From Roseibium alexandrii DFL-11 (GTDB lineage: Bacteria; Pseudomonadota; Alphaproteobacteria; Rhizobiales; Stappiaceae): a DNA stretch of 64,000 bases. The translations under genes were made by a program, and so were the position numbers. The first letter of the stretch is position 1. Each line of letters starts with the position of its first letter. The stretch lies in assembly GCF_000158095.2 (NCBI RefSeq), contig NZ_CM011002.1:1193228-1257227 (forward strand). Reading direction: 5' to 3'. The notes below the pieces were generated by a model. That model worked only from the letters and a program-made list of their open reading frames with translations, was not told where the DNA came from and did no database searches. Of this stretch, positions 34,381 through 42,900 are shown one piece after another.

Positions 34381-34914
34381 ATGACCTCCTTGGTTCACCT
34401 CTTGCGGCGCTTAAACGACCGCGTTGCGATGGGCGTCGGCATTATGCTGCTGGTCTGTGTGGCCTTCACGCTCGTCGAGATCATCACCCGGAAGCTGGGG
34501 GCGGGCCTTGGAGGCGTGGACGAGATCTCCGGTTACGTTATGGCTGTCACGACCGCGTGGGGCATCAGTTACGCATTGACGGAGCAGGCGCATGTGCGCA
34601 TCGACTTGCTGCGTCAGCGTCTTGTCCCGTTCGGCCGTGCGGTCTTTGACGTCATCTCCATGGCATGCCTGGCCGGCACGGCGATTGTGGTTGCCTGGCG
34701 CGGGTGGAGCGTTTTGGAAAAGACGCTCTCCACCGGCGCGCGGGCAAACACGCCGCTGGAAACGCCGCTTTGGATTCCGCAAACGCTTTGGTGGCTCGGC
34801 TGGGTCTGGTTTGCGATGTCCGCCACCATCCTTCTGGTCTCCGTCGCAGTCCGGTTCGCAACGTCAGATTACAAGTCCGTCGATCAAATCGCCGGTGCCC
34901 GGGGGGAAGCATGA
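34381..34914 (+). CDS. dctQ: TRAP transporter small permease subunit DctQ
   Basis: A 177-residue protein with four membrane helices; the TTAWGISYALTEQAHVRIDLL segment is characteristic of DctQ. It stabilises the large subunit. Its stop codon overlaps the dctM start in an ATGA, so the two subunits are made in equal amounts. Confidence 0.9.
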   Translation: MTSLVHLLRRLNDRVAMGVGIMLLVCVAFTLVEIITRKLGAGLGGVDEISGYVMAVTTAWGISYALTEQAHVRIDLLRQRLVPFGRAVFDVISMACLAGTAIVVAWRGWSVLEKTLSTGARANTPLETPLWIPQTLWWLGWVWFAMSATILLVSVAVRFATSDYKSVDQIAGARGEA

Positions 34915-36191
34915 TTGCGTTCACGTCTTTCGGGCTCCTTGGCCTGCTTGCGCTGTCCATCCCGGTCGGCATCGTCCTTTTCCTGCTGGCTTTCGGCATC
35001 GATACGTTTTTCAGCCCGTTTCCGCTGATGCGCGGCCTGGGGCAGGTGGTTTGGTCGTCTTCAAACAGCGCGACCCTAATCGCCATTCCGCTCTTTGTGC
35101 TTCTCGGTGAAATACTGGTTCGCAGCGGCGTTGCACGCCGAACCTATTCCGCACTGGAAAAATGGGTTGCCTGGATGCCGGGCGGTCTGATCCACGCGAA
35201 CATTGCCACGTCGACCATGTTCTCAGCGACTTCGGGGTCTTCCGTAGCAACCGCGGCAACGGTTGCGACAGTCGCAATGCCGCAAGCCAAGGAGCTGGGG
35301 TACAATCAGAAGCTCTTTTCGGGGGCCATCGCGGCTGGTGGCACGCTCGGGATCATGATCCCTCCGTCGATTAACCTGATCGTTTATGGCTTTCTGACGG
35401 AAAGTTCCATCCCGCAGTTGTTTCTTGCCGGACTTATTCCAGGCCTCGCATTGGCGGGTCTGTTTATGCTGATCACAGTGCTCTTGTGCATCTTCAAGCC
35501 GTCACTGGGCGGTCCGAAACGGCCCAGTTCACTGGCTGAAAAGCTCTCGGGGCTTGGCGATCTTCTCCCGATCCTCGGTTTGTTTGCCGCAATCATCGGG
35601 TCGATCTATGCCGGGTGGGCAACACCGACGGAAGCCGCAACTGTTGGGGTGGCGCTAGCGCTGCTAATTGCCGCCCAGCAAAAGGCGCTCAATTGGGAGA
35701 TGCTGTCCGAAGCGTTGCGCGGGGCCGTCAAGACATCGGCGATGATCATGCTGGTCGTCATCGGTGCCTATGTCCTCAATTTCGCCCTGACAGCTGCCGG
35801 TGTCAGCCGGTCCTTGCAGAATCTCTTGGGTGGATTGGGACTCGGGCCACTGGAGACGCTTCTGGTGATCATCCTCATGTACATCATTCTGGGCTTCTTC
35901 ATTGAAACCCTGTCCCTGATGGTTGCGACCATTCCGATCGTTGTGCCGATTATTGTCCAGCTTGGCTACGACAAGATCTGGTTCGGCATCTTGATGATCA
36001 TACTGGTGGAGATGGCGCTCATCACACCGCCGGTCGGGCTCAACCTCTATGTTGTGCAGGCTGCGCGAAAAACGGGCAGGTTCTCGGATGTGATGCTTGG
36101 CTGCATTCCCTACGCTTTGGCGATGCTTGCCATGGTCGGTCTGTTGATCCTGATGCCGCAAATTGCCTTGTTCCTTCCGTCTACACTTTGA
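34911..36191 (+). CDS. dctM: TRAP transporter large permease subunit DctM
   Basis: This is the 12-helix sodium-coupled transport subunit, 426 residues. Visible family motifs are IPLFVLLGEILVRSGVA, SATSGSSVATAATVATVAMP, GTLGIMIPPSINLIVYG, YAGWATPTEAATVGV and ALITPPVGLNLYVVQ. The frame is open back to 34665 inside dctQ, but the ATG at 34911, overlapping the dctQ stop, gives the normal start MIAFTSFGLLGLLAL. A ribosome site for the next gene is embedded in its stop region. Confidence 0.95.
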   Translation: MIAFTSFGLLGLLALSIPVGIVLFLLAFGIDTFFSPFPLMRGLGQVVWSSSNSATLIAIPLFVLLGEILVRSGVARRTYSALEKWVAWMPGGLIHANIATSTMFSATSGSSVATAATVATVAMPQAKELGYNQKLFSGAIAAGGTLGIMIPPSINLIVYGFLTESSIPQLFLAGLIPGLALAGLFMLITVLLCIFKPSLGGPKRPSSLAEKLSGLGDLLPILGLFAAIIGSIYAGWATPTEAATVGVALALLIAAQQKALNWEMLSEALRGAVKTSAMIMLVVIGAYVLNFALTAAGVSRSLQNLLGGLGLGPLETLLVIILMYIILGFFIETLSLMVATIPIVVPIIVQLGYDKIWFGILMIILVEMALITPPVGLNLYVVQAARKTGRFSDVMLGCIPYALAMLAMVGLLILMPQIALFLPSTL

Positions 36192-36199
36192 GGAAATTC

Positions 36200-36853
36200 A
36201 TGAAGTTCACGACAACCGAAGGCGTGCTGGAAAGCACGCCCCAGCGGCTTATTGTTGCCGGATGGACCGGCCGGAACAAAGGGGCCGTTGATCACCATAT
36301 TGCTGAACTTGAAGCGATTGGTGTTCCGGCCCCATCAACTGTTCCGCTCTATTATCAATGCGCCCCGGAGCTCCTCACCCAGGCACCCCAAATTCAGGTT
36401 GTCGGCAAGGAAACGTCCGGAGAGGCTGAGCCGTTTCTTATTGGCATCAACGGCAGGATCTGGTTGGGCCTTGCCTCCGATCATACGGACCGGGCACTTG
36501 AAACCTACTCTGTGGCCCATTCCAAACAGATCGCCGCCAAACCGGTCGCCGGTGAACTCTGGCCCTTTGAAAGCGTCCGAGGCCATCCGGACGAGATTGT
36601 TCTTCAATCCTGGATCCTGGAGGAGGGGGCGTGGACCCTCTATCAGGACGGCACACTGGCTGCGATCCGTCCGCTTCGTGATTTGATGGATGGTGCAAAC
36701 TTCCAGGATGGAACAGCCATGCTCTGCGGGACGCTACCGGCAATTGGCGGTGTCCGCCCGGCAGCCGATTTCAAAATGCGTATGTATGATCCAAAAACCT
36801 CCCGGGAGATAACTTGGGCCTACAGCACACTCGCTCTGGATGCGGTCGCCTGA
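36200..36853 (+). CDS. DUF2848 family protein
   Basis: A 217-residue cytoplasmic protein recognised as DUF2848 by PQRLIVAGWTGRNKGAVDHH, the central PSTVPLYYQ and DHTDRALET, and SWILEEGAWTLYQDG. The fold is related to fumarylacetoacetate-hydrolase-like proteins in some annotations, which is consistent with a carboxylate substrate, but the function is not established. The ATG at 36200 has GAGGAA overlapping the dctM stop. As the last gene of the TRAP operon it probably acts on the imported compound together with the DUF1445 enzyme. Confidence 0.8.
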   Translation: MKFTTTEGVLESTPQRLIVAGWTGRNKGAVDHHIAELEAIGVPAPSTVPLYYQCAPELLTQAPQIQVVGKETSGEAEPFLIGINGRIWLGLASDHTDRALETYSVAHSKQIAAKPVAGELWPFESVRGHPDEIVLQSWILEEGAWTLYQDGTLAAIRPLRDLMDGANFQDGTAMLCGTLPAIGGVRPAADFKMRMYDPKTSREITWAYSTLALDAVA

Positions 36854-36885
36854 GCGGCAATTCTTTATGACCGGAACAAGGTTCC

Positions 36886-36908
36886 CAACGCACTGCCTGC
36901 AGTGTTGC
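36886..36908 (+). terminator. Weak hairpin after the DUF2848 gene
   Basis: CACTGC (36891-36896) and GCAGTG (36899-36904) form a near-perfect palindrome extended by CAA/TTG with a bulge. It stands in the 85-base gap before plcP and has no proper T run, so it is only a possible terminator. GGAAC/GTTCC just upstream forms a second small stem. Confidence 0.35.
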
Positions 36909-36938
36909 TGTAAATCTAAGCGGTAAAACGTTGCTGCA

Positions 36939-37865
36939 ATGCATCCAAGGCTTGCGCAGGTTCGTATTCCGGAAAATACTTTGCCGTCGCGCTTTCCGGG
37001 AGACAGGCTCATTCGCAAGCATACCGCAGACACCGAAAACCGGATAAGGCACTTAAGAACCTTGTTCTTGTCTGACATTCACCTTGGGACCCGCGGGTGC
37101 CAGGCGGATGTTTTGCTGGATTTTCTGGCGCTGCACCACGCCGATACGATTTACCTGGTCGGCGACATCATCGATGGCTGGCGGTTGAAGCGCAAAAGAT
37201 ACTGGCCGGAAAGCCATCAAGCCGTGATCGATGAACTGCTGGCGCGCGGCAGGGCAGGCACCAAAATCATCTATTTGCCTGGAAATCACGACGAATTCTT
37301 GAAAGACACCCAGCCGCTTCGGTTTGGCTGTGTCGAGTTTACGGAAACCGCGGAGTTCGAGACTGCGGCCGGATACAAGTATCTCGTGCTCCATGGAGAT
37401 CAGTACGATCTGATCGTGCAGAACGCAAAGTGGCTTGCCTTCTTGGGAGACCGGTTCTATGCGTTTGCCCTGTGGACAAACACATGGGTGAACATTGTCC
37501 GCCGGAAATTTGACTTGAATTACTGGTCGCTCGGGGCTTTTGCCAAACAGCATGTCAAACAGTTCGTCAACGTCATCAGCGCGTTTGAGCGTGAAGTGAC
37601 CATGGATATCAAGAATCGTGGTTTGGACGGCGTTATCTGCGGTCATATTCATCATGCGACCGATCAGGAAATGAACGGCACGCGGTATTTGAACACCGGT
37701 GACTGGGTGGAAAGCTGCACGGCCATCGTTGAAAGCCATGACGGCGTTCTGGAGATCATTCGCTGGCGGGCCAGCGGCGCGCATCCTGACGCTGGAAATT
37801 CAGGCGGAAGAACGGCCTTGAAACCGGCCGGAAAACTTGAAAGAGAGCGGACCGTCGCTGCATGA
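36939..37865 (+). CDS. plcP: PlcP-like metallophosphoesterase (phospholipase C type, lipid remodelling)
   Basis: A calcineurin-type phosphoesterase of the LpxH-like superfamily with all metal motifs: FLSDIHLGTRGCQA, YLVGDIIDGW, LPGNHDEFLKD, VLHGDQYD and CGHIHHAT. In marine and rhizobial Alphaproteobacteria this protein (PlcP) removes the head group from phosphatidyl-glycerol/-ethanolamine under phosphate limitation, giving diacylglycerol. The four-base ATGA overlap with an Agt-like glycosyltransferase supports that role over UDP-2,3-diacylglucosamine hydrolase (LpxH). The start is uncertain: the ATG at 36939 adds about 40 residues before the first motif. I found no clear Pho box upstream. Confidence 0.82.
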   Translation: MHPRLAQVRIPENTLPSRFPGDRLIRKHTADTENRIRHLRTLFLSDIHLGTRGCQADVLLDFLALHHADTIYLVGDIIDGWRLKRKRYWPESHQAVIDELLARGRAGTKIIYLPGNHDEFLKDTQPLRFGCVEFTETAEFETAAGYKYLVLHGDQYDLIVQNAKWLAFLGDRFYAFALWTNTWVNIVRRKFDLNYWSLGAFAKQHVKQFVNVISAFEREVTMDIKNRGLDGVICGHIHHATDQEMNGTRYLNTGDWVESCTAIVESHDGVLEIIRWRASGAHPDAGNSGGRTALKPAGKLERERTVAA

Positions 37866-38899
37866 AATCACTGCTTTTTGTGTCGGATGCCTGGCATCCT
37901 CAGGTCAATGGCGTCGTCCGCACCTTGGAATATACGGCTCGGGAACTGGAAAACCGCGGCATTCGCGTTGAGTACCTGACCCCGAACGGCTTCACCACAA
38001 TACCGTGTCCAACCTATCCGGAAATCCGGCTGGCGCTGACCACAAGGGGCAGGGTTGGTCAGCGCATCAAGGACTTCGACTGCGACCACATTCATATTGC
38101 GACTGAAGGCCCGTTGGGACTTCTTGCGGCAAAGGTCGCTCGCAAGGAAAAACGCTCTTTTACAACAAGTTATCACACCCGGTTTCCGGAATATGTTGCG
38201 GCTCGCGTACCGCTCCCCAAAACGCCGTTCTATGCCTGGTTCCGGCGGTTTCACAATTCCGCATCCGGGTGCATGGTCGCGACGGACGAGTTGGAAACCA
38301 GCCTTCGGGACCGCAAGTTTCAAAACCTGATGCGGTGGTCCCGCGGTGTCGATACAGACATCTTCAAACCCTATGAGGGCAGTGTCCTGCCTGCCGATCT
38401 CCCGAGGCCAATTTTCATGAATGTCGGCCGGGTTTCGGTCGAAAAAAACATTTCCGCATTTCTGGATCTGGATTTGCCCGGTTCCAAGGTTGTCGTTGGG
38501 GACGGACCGCAGCTGGAAACCCTTAAGCGGGACTATCCAGATGTCCATTTTACCGGATCCAAAACCGGGGAAGATCTGGCGCGGCATTATGCCAGCGCCG
38601 ATGCGTTTGTATTCCCATCCCGGACTGACACCTTCGGACTGGTGCTTTTAGAAGCCCTTGCATGCGGAGTTCCGGTTGCGGCGTATCCCGTAATGGGGCC
38701 GGTGGATGTCATCGGGGACAGCGGAGCAGGGATTTTATCTGATGATCTGCGGGAAGCTGCTTTGGCCGCGCTCGACATCCCCAGGGATGTTTGCCGCGCT
38801 ACGGCCCTCAACCAAAGCTGGGCGGTCTGCACAGAGCAATTTTTACAAAATGCCGCCACAGCAGACGCTGCGCATCGTCAAAACGGATCGGTTGTTTGA
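37862..38899 (+). CDS. agt: Glycosyltransferase family 4, Agt-like (diacylglycerol glycosylation)
   Basis: A GT-B-fold enzyme of 345 residues. The N-terminal half has DAWHPQVNGVVRTLEYTAREL and the acceptor-side HIATEGPLGLLA and YHTRFPEYVAAR; the C-terminal half shows GRVSVEKNI, a GDGPQLETLK loop and the donor-binding EX7E-type region FPSRTDTFGLVLLEALACG. In PlcP-containing bacteria the adjacent Agt attaches glucose or glucuronic acid to diacylglycerol to make glycolipids that replace phospholipids. An alpha-mannosyltransferase role in lipid glycosylation is the main alternative. It is coupled to plcP. Confidence 0.83.
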   Translation: MKSLLFVSDAWHPQVNGVVRTLEYTARELENRGIRVEYLTPNGFTTIPCPTYPEIRLALTTRGRVGQRIKDFDCDHIHIATEGPLGLLAAKVARKEKRSFTTSYHTRFPEYVAARVPLPKTPFYAWFRRFHNSASGCMVATDELETSLRDRKFQNLMRWSRGVDTDIFKPYEGSVLPADLPRPIFMNVGRVSVEKNISAFLDLDLPGSKVVVGDGPQLETLKRDYPDVHFTGSKTGEDLARHYASADAFVFPSRTDTFGLVLLEALACGVPVAAYPVMGPVDVIGDSGAGILSDDLREAALAALDIPRDVCRATALNQSWAVCTEQFLQNAATADAAHRQNGSVV

Positions 38900-38903
38900 T
38901 CTT

Positions 38904-38920
38904 TGTAGTCTAGTCGACTA
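38904..38920. terminator. Short inverted repeat between convergent genes
   Basis: GTAGTC (38904-38909) and GACTAC (38915-38920) form a 6-bp stem with a 5-base loop overlapping the stop region of the convergent small exported protein gene. It may end transcription from both sides, though T runs are short. Confidence 0.4.
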
Positions 38921-39257
38921 CCCGGAAACGGACACCTTCTGAGCTGATGTATCTTTTGTCACCATTCCGCTTGAAACTGACACAGCTTGTACCTTTCGCT
39001 GGTCCTCTGGGAAAAGTCGAGCAGATCTGGTTTCCGCGAGCCCGCCAGGTTCCATCGACTGAACCAAGAAGCGCCTTGGCCGACACGACGCCGCCTGGCA
39101 AATAGCGCATCGTGACCCGCATCCCGAACCGGTGCGTGACAATCGTCCTGTTCAACATCTCGTTCTGTATTTCGCGCGCTGTGAGCGTGTTCGCGACGGC
39201 CGTTTTAGGCAGCGAACCCAAAAGCAGCAGGGCAACCAAAAGCGATCTTATCATCAT
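38910..39257 (-). CDS. Small exported protein of unknown function
   Basis: I do not recognise the family. The 115-residue product begins with a signal peptide (MMIRSLLVALLLLGSLPKTA, then VANTLTAREIQ), so it is probably periplasmic. The mature part has the pattern MLNRTIVTHRFGMRVTMRYL, GTWRARGNQICSTF and GTSCVSFKRNGDKRYISSEG, with two cysteines likely forming a disulfide; similar DUF995-type or extracellular small beta-proteins occur in Rhizobiales. Possible starts are the ATGs at 39263, 39257 and 39254; 39257 has GGA about six bases upstream. It stands alone. Confidence 0.65.
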   Translation of the reverse strand: MMIRSLLVALLLLGSLPKTAVANTLTAREIQNEMLNRTIVTHRFGMRVTMRYLPGGVVSAKALLGSVDGTWRARGNQICSTFPRGPAKGTSCVSFKRNGDKRYISSEGVRFRVVD

Positions 39258-39568
39258 GACCATTCCATCCAATGTCGTGGTGCGATTGAAAGACATGCTC
39301 TGGATACGCAAGAAGACGGTGTGCGGACCATTCAGCATAATTGGCAAGTGCGTATGTGGAGGGATCTGCATCCATTAGCACATCAGTTCAGCTACATCGT
39401 AGCAAAATACGCATAATCAATATTATGGAATATTTATTATAGCCACAGAAACAGCGGAGTTACGGTCCAACCGGACACTTTGAAACGTAAATTCTCATCG
39501 TGTGATATCGACACTGGTTTGCAGTCATCACCTCCGCATCGCACATTGAAACAAACCACGCTCAGGAT
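39258..39568. other. AT-rich intergenic region upstream of the small exported protein
   Basis: About 310 bases without a gene. The AT-rich part (39400-39445) contains CATAAT-CAAT-ATTATG (39412-39427), a perfect 6-base palindrome, and probably the promoter of the minus-strand small gene. Nothing else stands out. Confidence 0.45.
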
Positions 39569-40099
39569 CTAAGCGCAGAGAACGTCCAGGTCTGCGTCAA
39601 TGATATGACGAGCGGTCTCGTAATCAAAACCAGCGCGGCACATCGCAGCGATGTCTTTTAAGCGCCGGTCATCCCGTTTAGCCTGATCACGGAACGGTCC
39701 GAACCGTCGGCGCTTTGCATAGGCGATCGCGGCTGTGCGATCTTCCGACGTATCTTCGGCAACGACAACTTCGATGATGTGTACTGGAACGCCTTTGGCC
39801 CGCAGCTGGGCTTCGATCTTTTTCTTCGACTGACCCTTGCGCCGAAGGCTCGCCAGTTTCATCTCCGCAAACCCGCGGTCATTGACCATGCCATTGCGGA
39901 CGCATTTCGCGACGATCGTTTCGATGAGGTCGCGATACTCATCCGGCGGCAAATCGAGCGCATGACACGCGCGGGAAACCTTGCGCTCAAGCACTCTTCG
40001 CAAATTGGCCTCGGTACTCGCGTACCGCTCAAGATAATGAACGGCCGACCGGGTCAATCGGTCTTCTGTCGGGATCTTGTATCGCCGTTCAGCCGGCAT
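39569..40099 (-). CDS. recX: RecA-regulating protein RecX
   Basis: RecX modulates RecA filaments. The 176-residue, strongly basic all-helical protein has three RecX repeats: LTRSAVHYLERYASTEANLRRVL near the start, KCVRNGMVNDRGFAEMKLASLRRKGQSKKKIEAQLRAKGV in the middle and a C-terminal RRLKDIAAMCRAGFDYETARHII repeat. The longest frame starts at 40135, but the ATG at 40099 has AGGA before it and overlaps the end of the MBL gene by 11 bases. No recA gene is nearby, as often in Rhizobiales. Confidence 0.83.
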   Translation of the reverse strand: MPAERRYKIPTEDRLTRSAVHYLERYASTEANLRRVLERKVSRACHALDLPPDEYRDLIETIVAKCVRNGMVNDRGFAEMKLASLRRKGQSKKKIEAQLRAKGVPVHIIEVVVAEDTSEDRTAAIAYAKRRRFGPFRDQAKRDDRRLKDIAAMCRAGFDYETARHIIDADLDVLCA

Positions 40100-40931
40100 C
40101 CGCCGCGATCCTGGGCATGGTTTCCGCCAATGCACCGTCGATCAGAACTTGAAGACCATCAAAAGCCGGCTCGATGCCATCCGGCAGCTCAGCTTTCAGC
40201 GTTTCATAATCCAAATCGTTGTGAAGATTGGTGAAAATCGCGTGTTTGGGCGCAAGGTCCTTTGTCCAGCTGAGCGCGTCGTCCAAATTGAAGTGGCTGG
40301 GGTGCGGATTGCGGCGCAAACAATCCAAAATGAGCAGATCCAACCCGGTCAAAAGATCGAAACTTTCACGGGAAATATCTGAAACATCGGGGACATAGGC
40401 CGTGTTTCCAATCCGAAACCCAAGGGCATTGATTTCACCGTGAGTAACTTCGACCGGCAAAAACTCAATCGCACCGCCGGGTCCTTCGATCACAACCGGC
40501 GTCCCCGCCGTCATAGCATGCCGATCGAGAATTGGCGGATAGCTGGAGCCTTTGGGCGTTTCGAAACAATAGCCGAATGCGGCCATCGCCTTGTCGAATG
40601 TCGCGATATCCATGTAGACCGGGATCCGCCGCCGATCGCGGACCATGAACGCCCTCAGATCATCAATCCCGTGAAGATGGTCAGCATGTGCATGGGTGTA
40701 AAGCACGGCGTCCATACGCTGAACATTGGCACCAAGAAGCTGATCGCGCAGGTCCGGGCCAGTGTCGATCAACACCGTTGTGCAATCGTTATCCCCAAAC
40801 TTTTCCACAAGTAGTGAACAGCGCCGCCGGCGGTTCTTAGCCTCCTTAGGATCGCATTTTCCCCAGTCGTTCCCGATCCGTGGAACGCCGCCGGAAGACC
40901 CGCAACCGAGGATGGTCAGTCGGACACTCAT
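40089..40931 (-). CDS. MBL-fold metallo-hydrolase (PhnP-like)
   Basis: A 280-residue metallo-beta-lactamase-fold phosphodiesterase. The motifs are LGCGSSGGVPRIG at the N-terminus, LIDTGPDLR, YTHAHADHLHGIDDLR (HxHxDH), VTHGEINALGFRI, PDVSD and TNLHNDL, a layout resembling PhnP cyclic-phosphate phosphodiesterase. This gene regularly follows tatD in the tmk-holB-metG-tatD block of Alphaproteobacteria. Its start overlaps the tatD stop by four bases (ATGA). Confidence 0.88.
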   Translation of the reverse strand: MSVRLTILGCGSSGGVPRIGNDWGKCDPKEAKNRRRRCSLLVEKFGDNDCTTVLIDTGPDLRDQLLGANVQRMDAVLYTHAHADHLHGIDDLRAFMVRDRRRIPVYMDIATFDKAMAAFGYCFETPKGSSYPPILDRHAMTAGTPVVIEGPGGAIEFLPVEVTHGEINALGFRIGNTAYVPDVSDISRESFDLLTGLDLLILDCLRRNPHPSHFNLDDALSWTKDLAPKHAIFTNLHNDLDYETLKAELPDGIEPAFDGLQVLIDGALAETMPRIAADAG

Positions 40932-41740
40932 GCTGCGCCCGCTACTTCGTTCGAAACACTTTCTGGCTTCGGTACTTTTTTGAAAAGACGGAAGAAGTTT
41001 GCTGTGGTCTGTCTGGCGATTTCTTCCTCGCTCACGCCGCGAACCTCCGCCAAAACTGCCGCTGTCATTGCGGTGTAAGCCGGCTCATTTCGTTTGCCGC
41101 GTCGCGGCTGGGGGGCAAGGTAAGGGGCGTCGGTTTCCACAAGCAGCCGATCGGCCGGCAACTCCCGGGCGATGTCGCGCAACTCCTCGGATTTTTTAAA
41201 CGTCAGGATGCCGGAGAACGATACGTAGAGGCCAAGTTCAATTCCGGTCAGAGCAAGATCGCGGCCAGACGAGAAACAGTGGAGCAACGCAGGGAAGGTT
41301 CCCTTCCCCATTTCCTCGCGCAGGATCGCCGCCATGTCGTCATCCGCATCGCGGGAATGAATGACCAAAGGCAAACCAGTCTGCCTCGCTGCCTCGATAT
41401 GGATCCGCAGGCCTTCTGCCTGCGCGTCCCGCGGCGCCTTGTCATAAAAGTAGTCGAGACCAGCTTCACCAATGGCGACAACTTTCGGATGCTCGGCCAG
41501 TTTGACGATCTCATCGACCGGGATACCGCGTTCGGTGCCTGCATTGTGCGGATGGGTGCCGACAGAACAGTAAACCTCCGGGTAGGCTTCAGCGATGGCG
41601 CGCACCTGATCGAACTTGCGGACATGTGTGCAAATCGTCACCATCAACTCGACGCCCGCTTCTTTTGCCCGGGCAATAAGCTCGTCGCGCTCACCGTCAA
41701 AGTCTGGAAAATCAAGGTGGCAGTGGCTGTCAACAATCAT
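40928..41740 (-). CDS. tatD: TatD-family metal-dependent deoxyribonuclease
   Basis: This TIM-barrel hydrolase is linked to DNA repair and to RNA/peptide quality control. It starts MIVDSHCHLDFPDF (metal His pair), has GEAGLDYFYDKAPRD, LVIHSRDADDD, LHCFSSG and VETDAPYLAPQPRRGKRNEP, all TatD hallmarks, in 270 residues. In many relatives metG separates tatD from holB; here only 90 bases do, so metG has been lost from this place or lies elsewhere. Confidence 0.94.
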   Translation of the reverse strand: MIVDSHCHLDFPDFDGERDELIARAKEAGVELMVTICTHVRKFDQVRAIAEAYPEVYCSVGTHPHNAGTERGIPVDEIVKLAEHPKVVAIGEAGLDYFYDKAPRDAQAEGLRIHIEAARQTGLPLVIHSRDADDDMAAILREEMGKGTFPALLHCFSSGRDLALTGIELGLYVSFSGILTFKKSEELRDIARELPADRLLVETDAPYLAPQPRRGKRNEPAYTAMTAAVLAEVRGVSEEEIARQTTANFFRLFKKVPKPESVSNEVAGAA

Positions 41741-41830
41741 GGAATGCCATTCTGAACGCTTCAGGTGGTGTTTTCAAAGAGGTACATACGGTGCTGGTGA
41801 TCGAAAAACCAGACATCAAATTTACGCAAG

Positions 41831-42898
41831 TTATGTCCGCACGGACCGGAGTTTTAAAAAGAAATCCAGAACAACCTGTTTGCGGTCGAGATTAAGCGCA
41901 TCAGATTCAGCGATCGCTTTTCGTGTGCCTTCCCAGAGTTTCACATAGGCATAGGCGGCGCCGGTGCCGGCTGCAATCGACCCGCGCATTTGACCATGCA
42001 GCCAGGTTTCTGCGACGTGCTGGAAACTTTCCCAGTTGTCGGTTTGACCGCGGGCGGCCACCAAATCAGACAAGGCGTGGAGGGCTTTCAGATCCATCTG
42101 ACTGCCGGCCTCCGCCAGTTTCCTTGTGCCTTGGGTAATCGCCAAACCATCGCCTGCCAAGAGGGTCAATGCGGCTCTTAAGCTGCCATCGGCGGTCCGA
42201 GCGATTTCAGATAGCCCGCTCGCATCCGGGATCGCGTGTCCAGCAAGATCGCGCAGGCCGTTGGCTATGTCGGTTTCAGAGAGCGGAGCCAAGTCTAACC
42301 GGCGGCATCTGGACCTTATAGTGGGGAGCAATCGGCCAGGCGCATGGCTCAAGACAAGGAACAAACACCGCTCAGGTGGCTCTTCAAGTATTTTCAATAA
42401 AGCATTGGCAGAGCTTGCATTCATATCGTCCGCAGCGTCGACAATACAGACCCGCCAGGCCCGCGCTGATGCGGTTGTTCCGAAGAAGCTGACGGTTCGC
42501 CGAACCTCATCAACAGGAAGATCGGTTTTGAACCGTTTGCCCTTGTCATCCCATGGCCGGCGCAAATGCAAGATGTTCGGATGCCCGCCAGCGGCGACCT
42601 GCCGGACGACAGGATGGTCTTCCGGAACACTGAGATCCTGAGCCATCGCCGCTTGCGGCCCAAACCGGTCCGGATGCGCCAGAACAAACTTGGCAAAGCG
42701 AAATGCCAGTGTTGCTTTGCCGATACCTTTCGGTCCGCCCAGGATCCAGGCGTGGTGCAGCCGCTCGGAGCGGTAAGCGTCCAGAAGGCTCGTCTCCGTC
42801 TCACCATGACCGATCAAAACATTGCGCTGGTGCGGCAAGGGAACACCCGGCAGGGCATCAACTTCAGGGGTCTCAATAGGTTCGTTCTTGCGCGCCAA
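41831..42898 (-). CDS. holB: DNA polymerase III subunit delta-prime (HolB)
   Basis: A clamp-loader subunit of 355 residues. It shows LHHAWILGGPKGIGKATLA (P-loop-like), the IVDAADDMNASSANALLKILEEPP segment and the SRCRRLDLAPLS region typical of delta-prime. The usual four-cysteine zinc module of gammaproteobacterial HolB is not visible, as in many Alphaproteobacteria. It begins two bases after the tmk stop, so it is in the same transcript. Confidence 0.93.
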   Translation of the reverse strand: MARKNEPIETPEVDALPGVPLPHQRNVLIGHGETETSLLDAYRSERLHHAWILGGPKGIGKATLAFRFAKFVLAHPDRFGPQAAMAQDLSVPEDHPVVRQVAAGGHPNILHLRRPWDDKGKRFKTDLPVDEVRRTVSFFGTTASARAWRVCIVDAADDMNASSANALLKILEEPPERCLFLVLSHAPGRLLPTIRSRCRRLDLAPLSETDIANGLRDLAGHAIPDASGLSEIARTADGSLRAALTLLAGDGLAITQGTRKLAEAGSQMDLKALHALSDLVAARGQTDNWESFQHVAETWLHGQMRGSIAAGTGAAYAYVKLWEGTRKAIAESDALNLDRKQVVLDFFLKLRSVRT

Positions 42899-42900
42899 GG

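Noticed and set aside
36905..36940. Possible Pho box (CTGTAA and CTGCAAT elements) before plcP
   Set aside because: The repeats are not spaced by 11 bases and match the consensus poorly.
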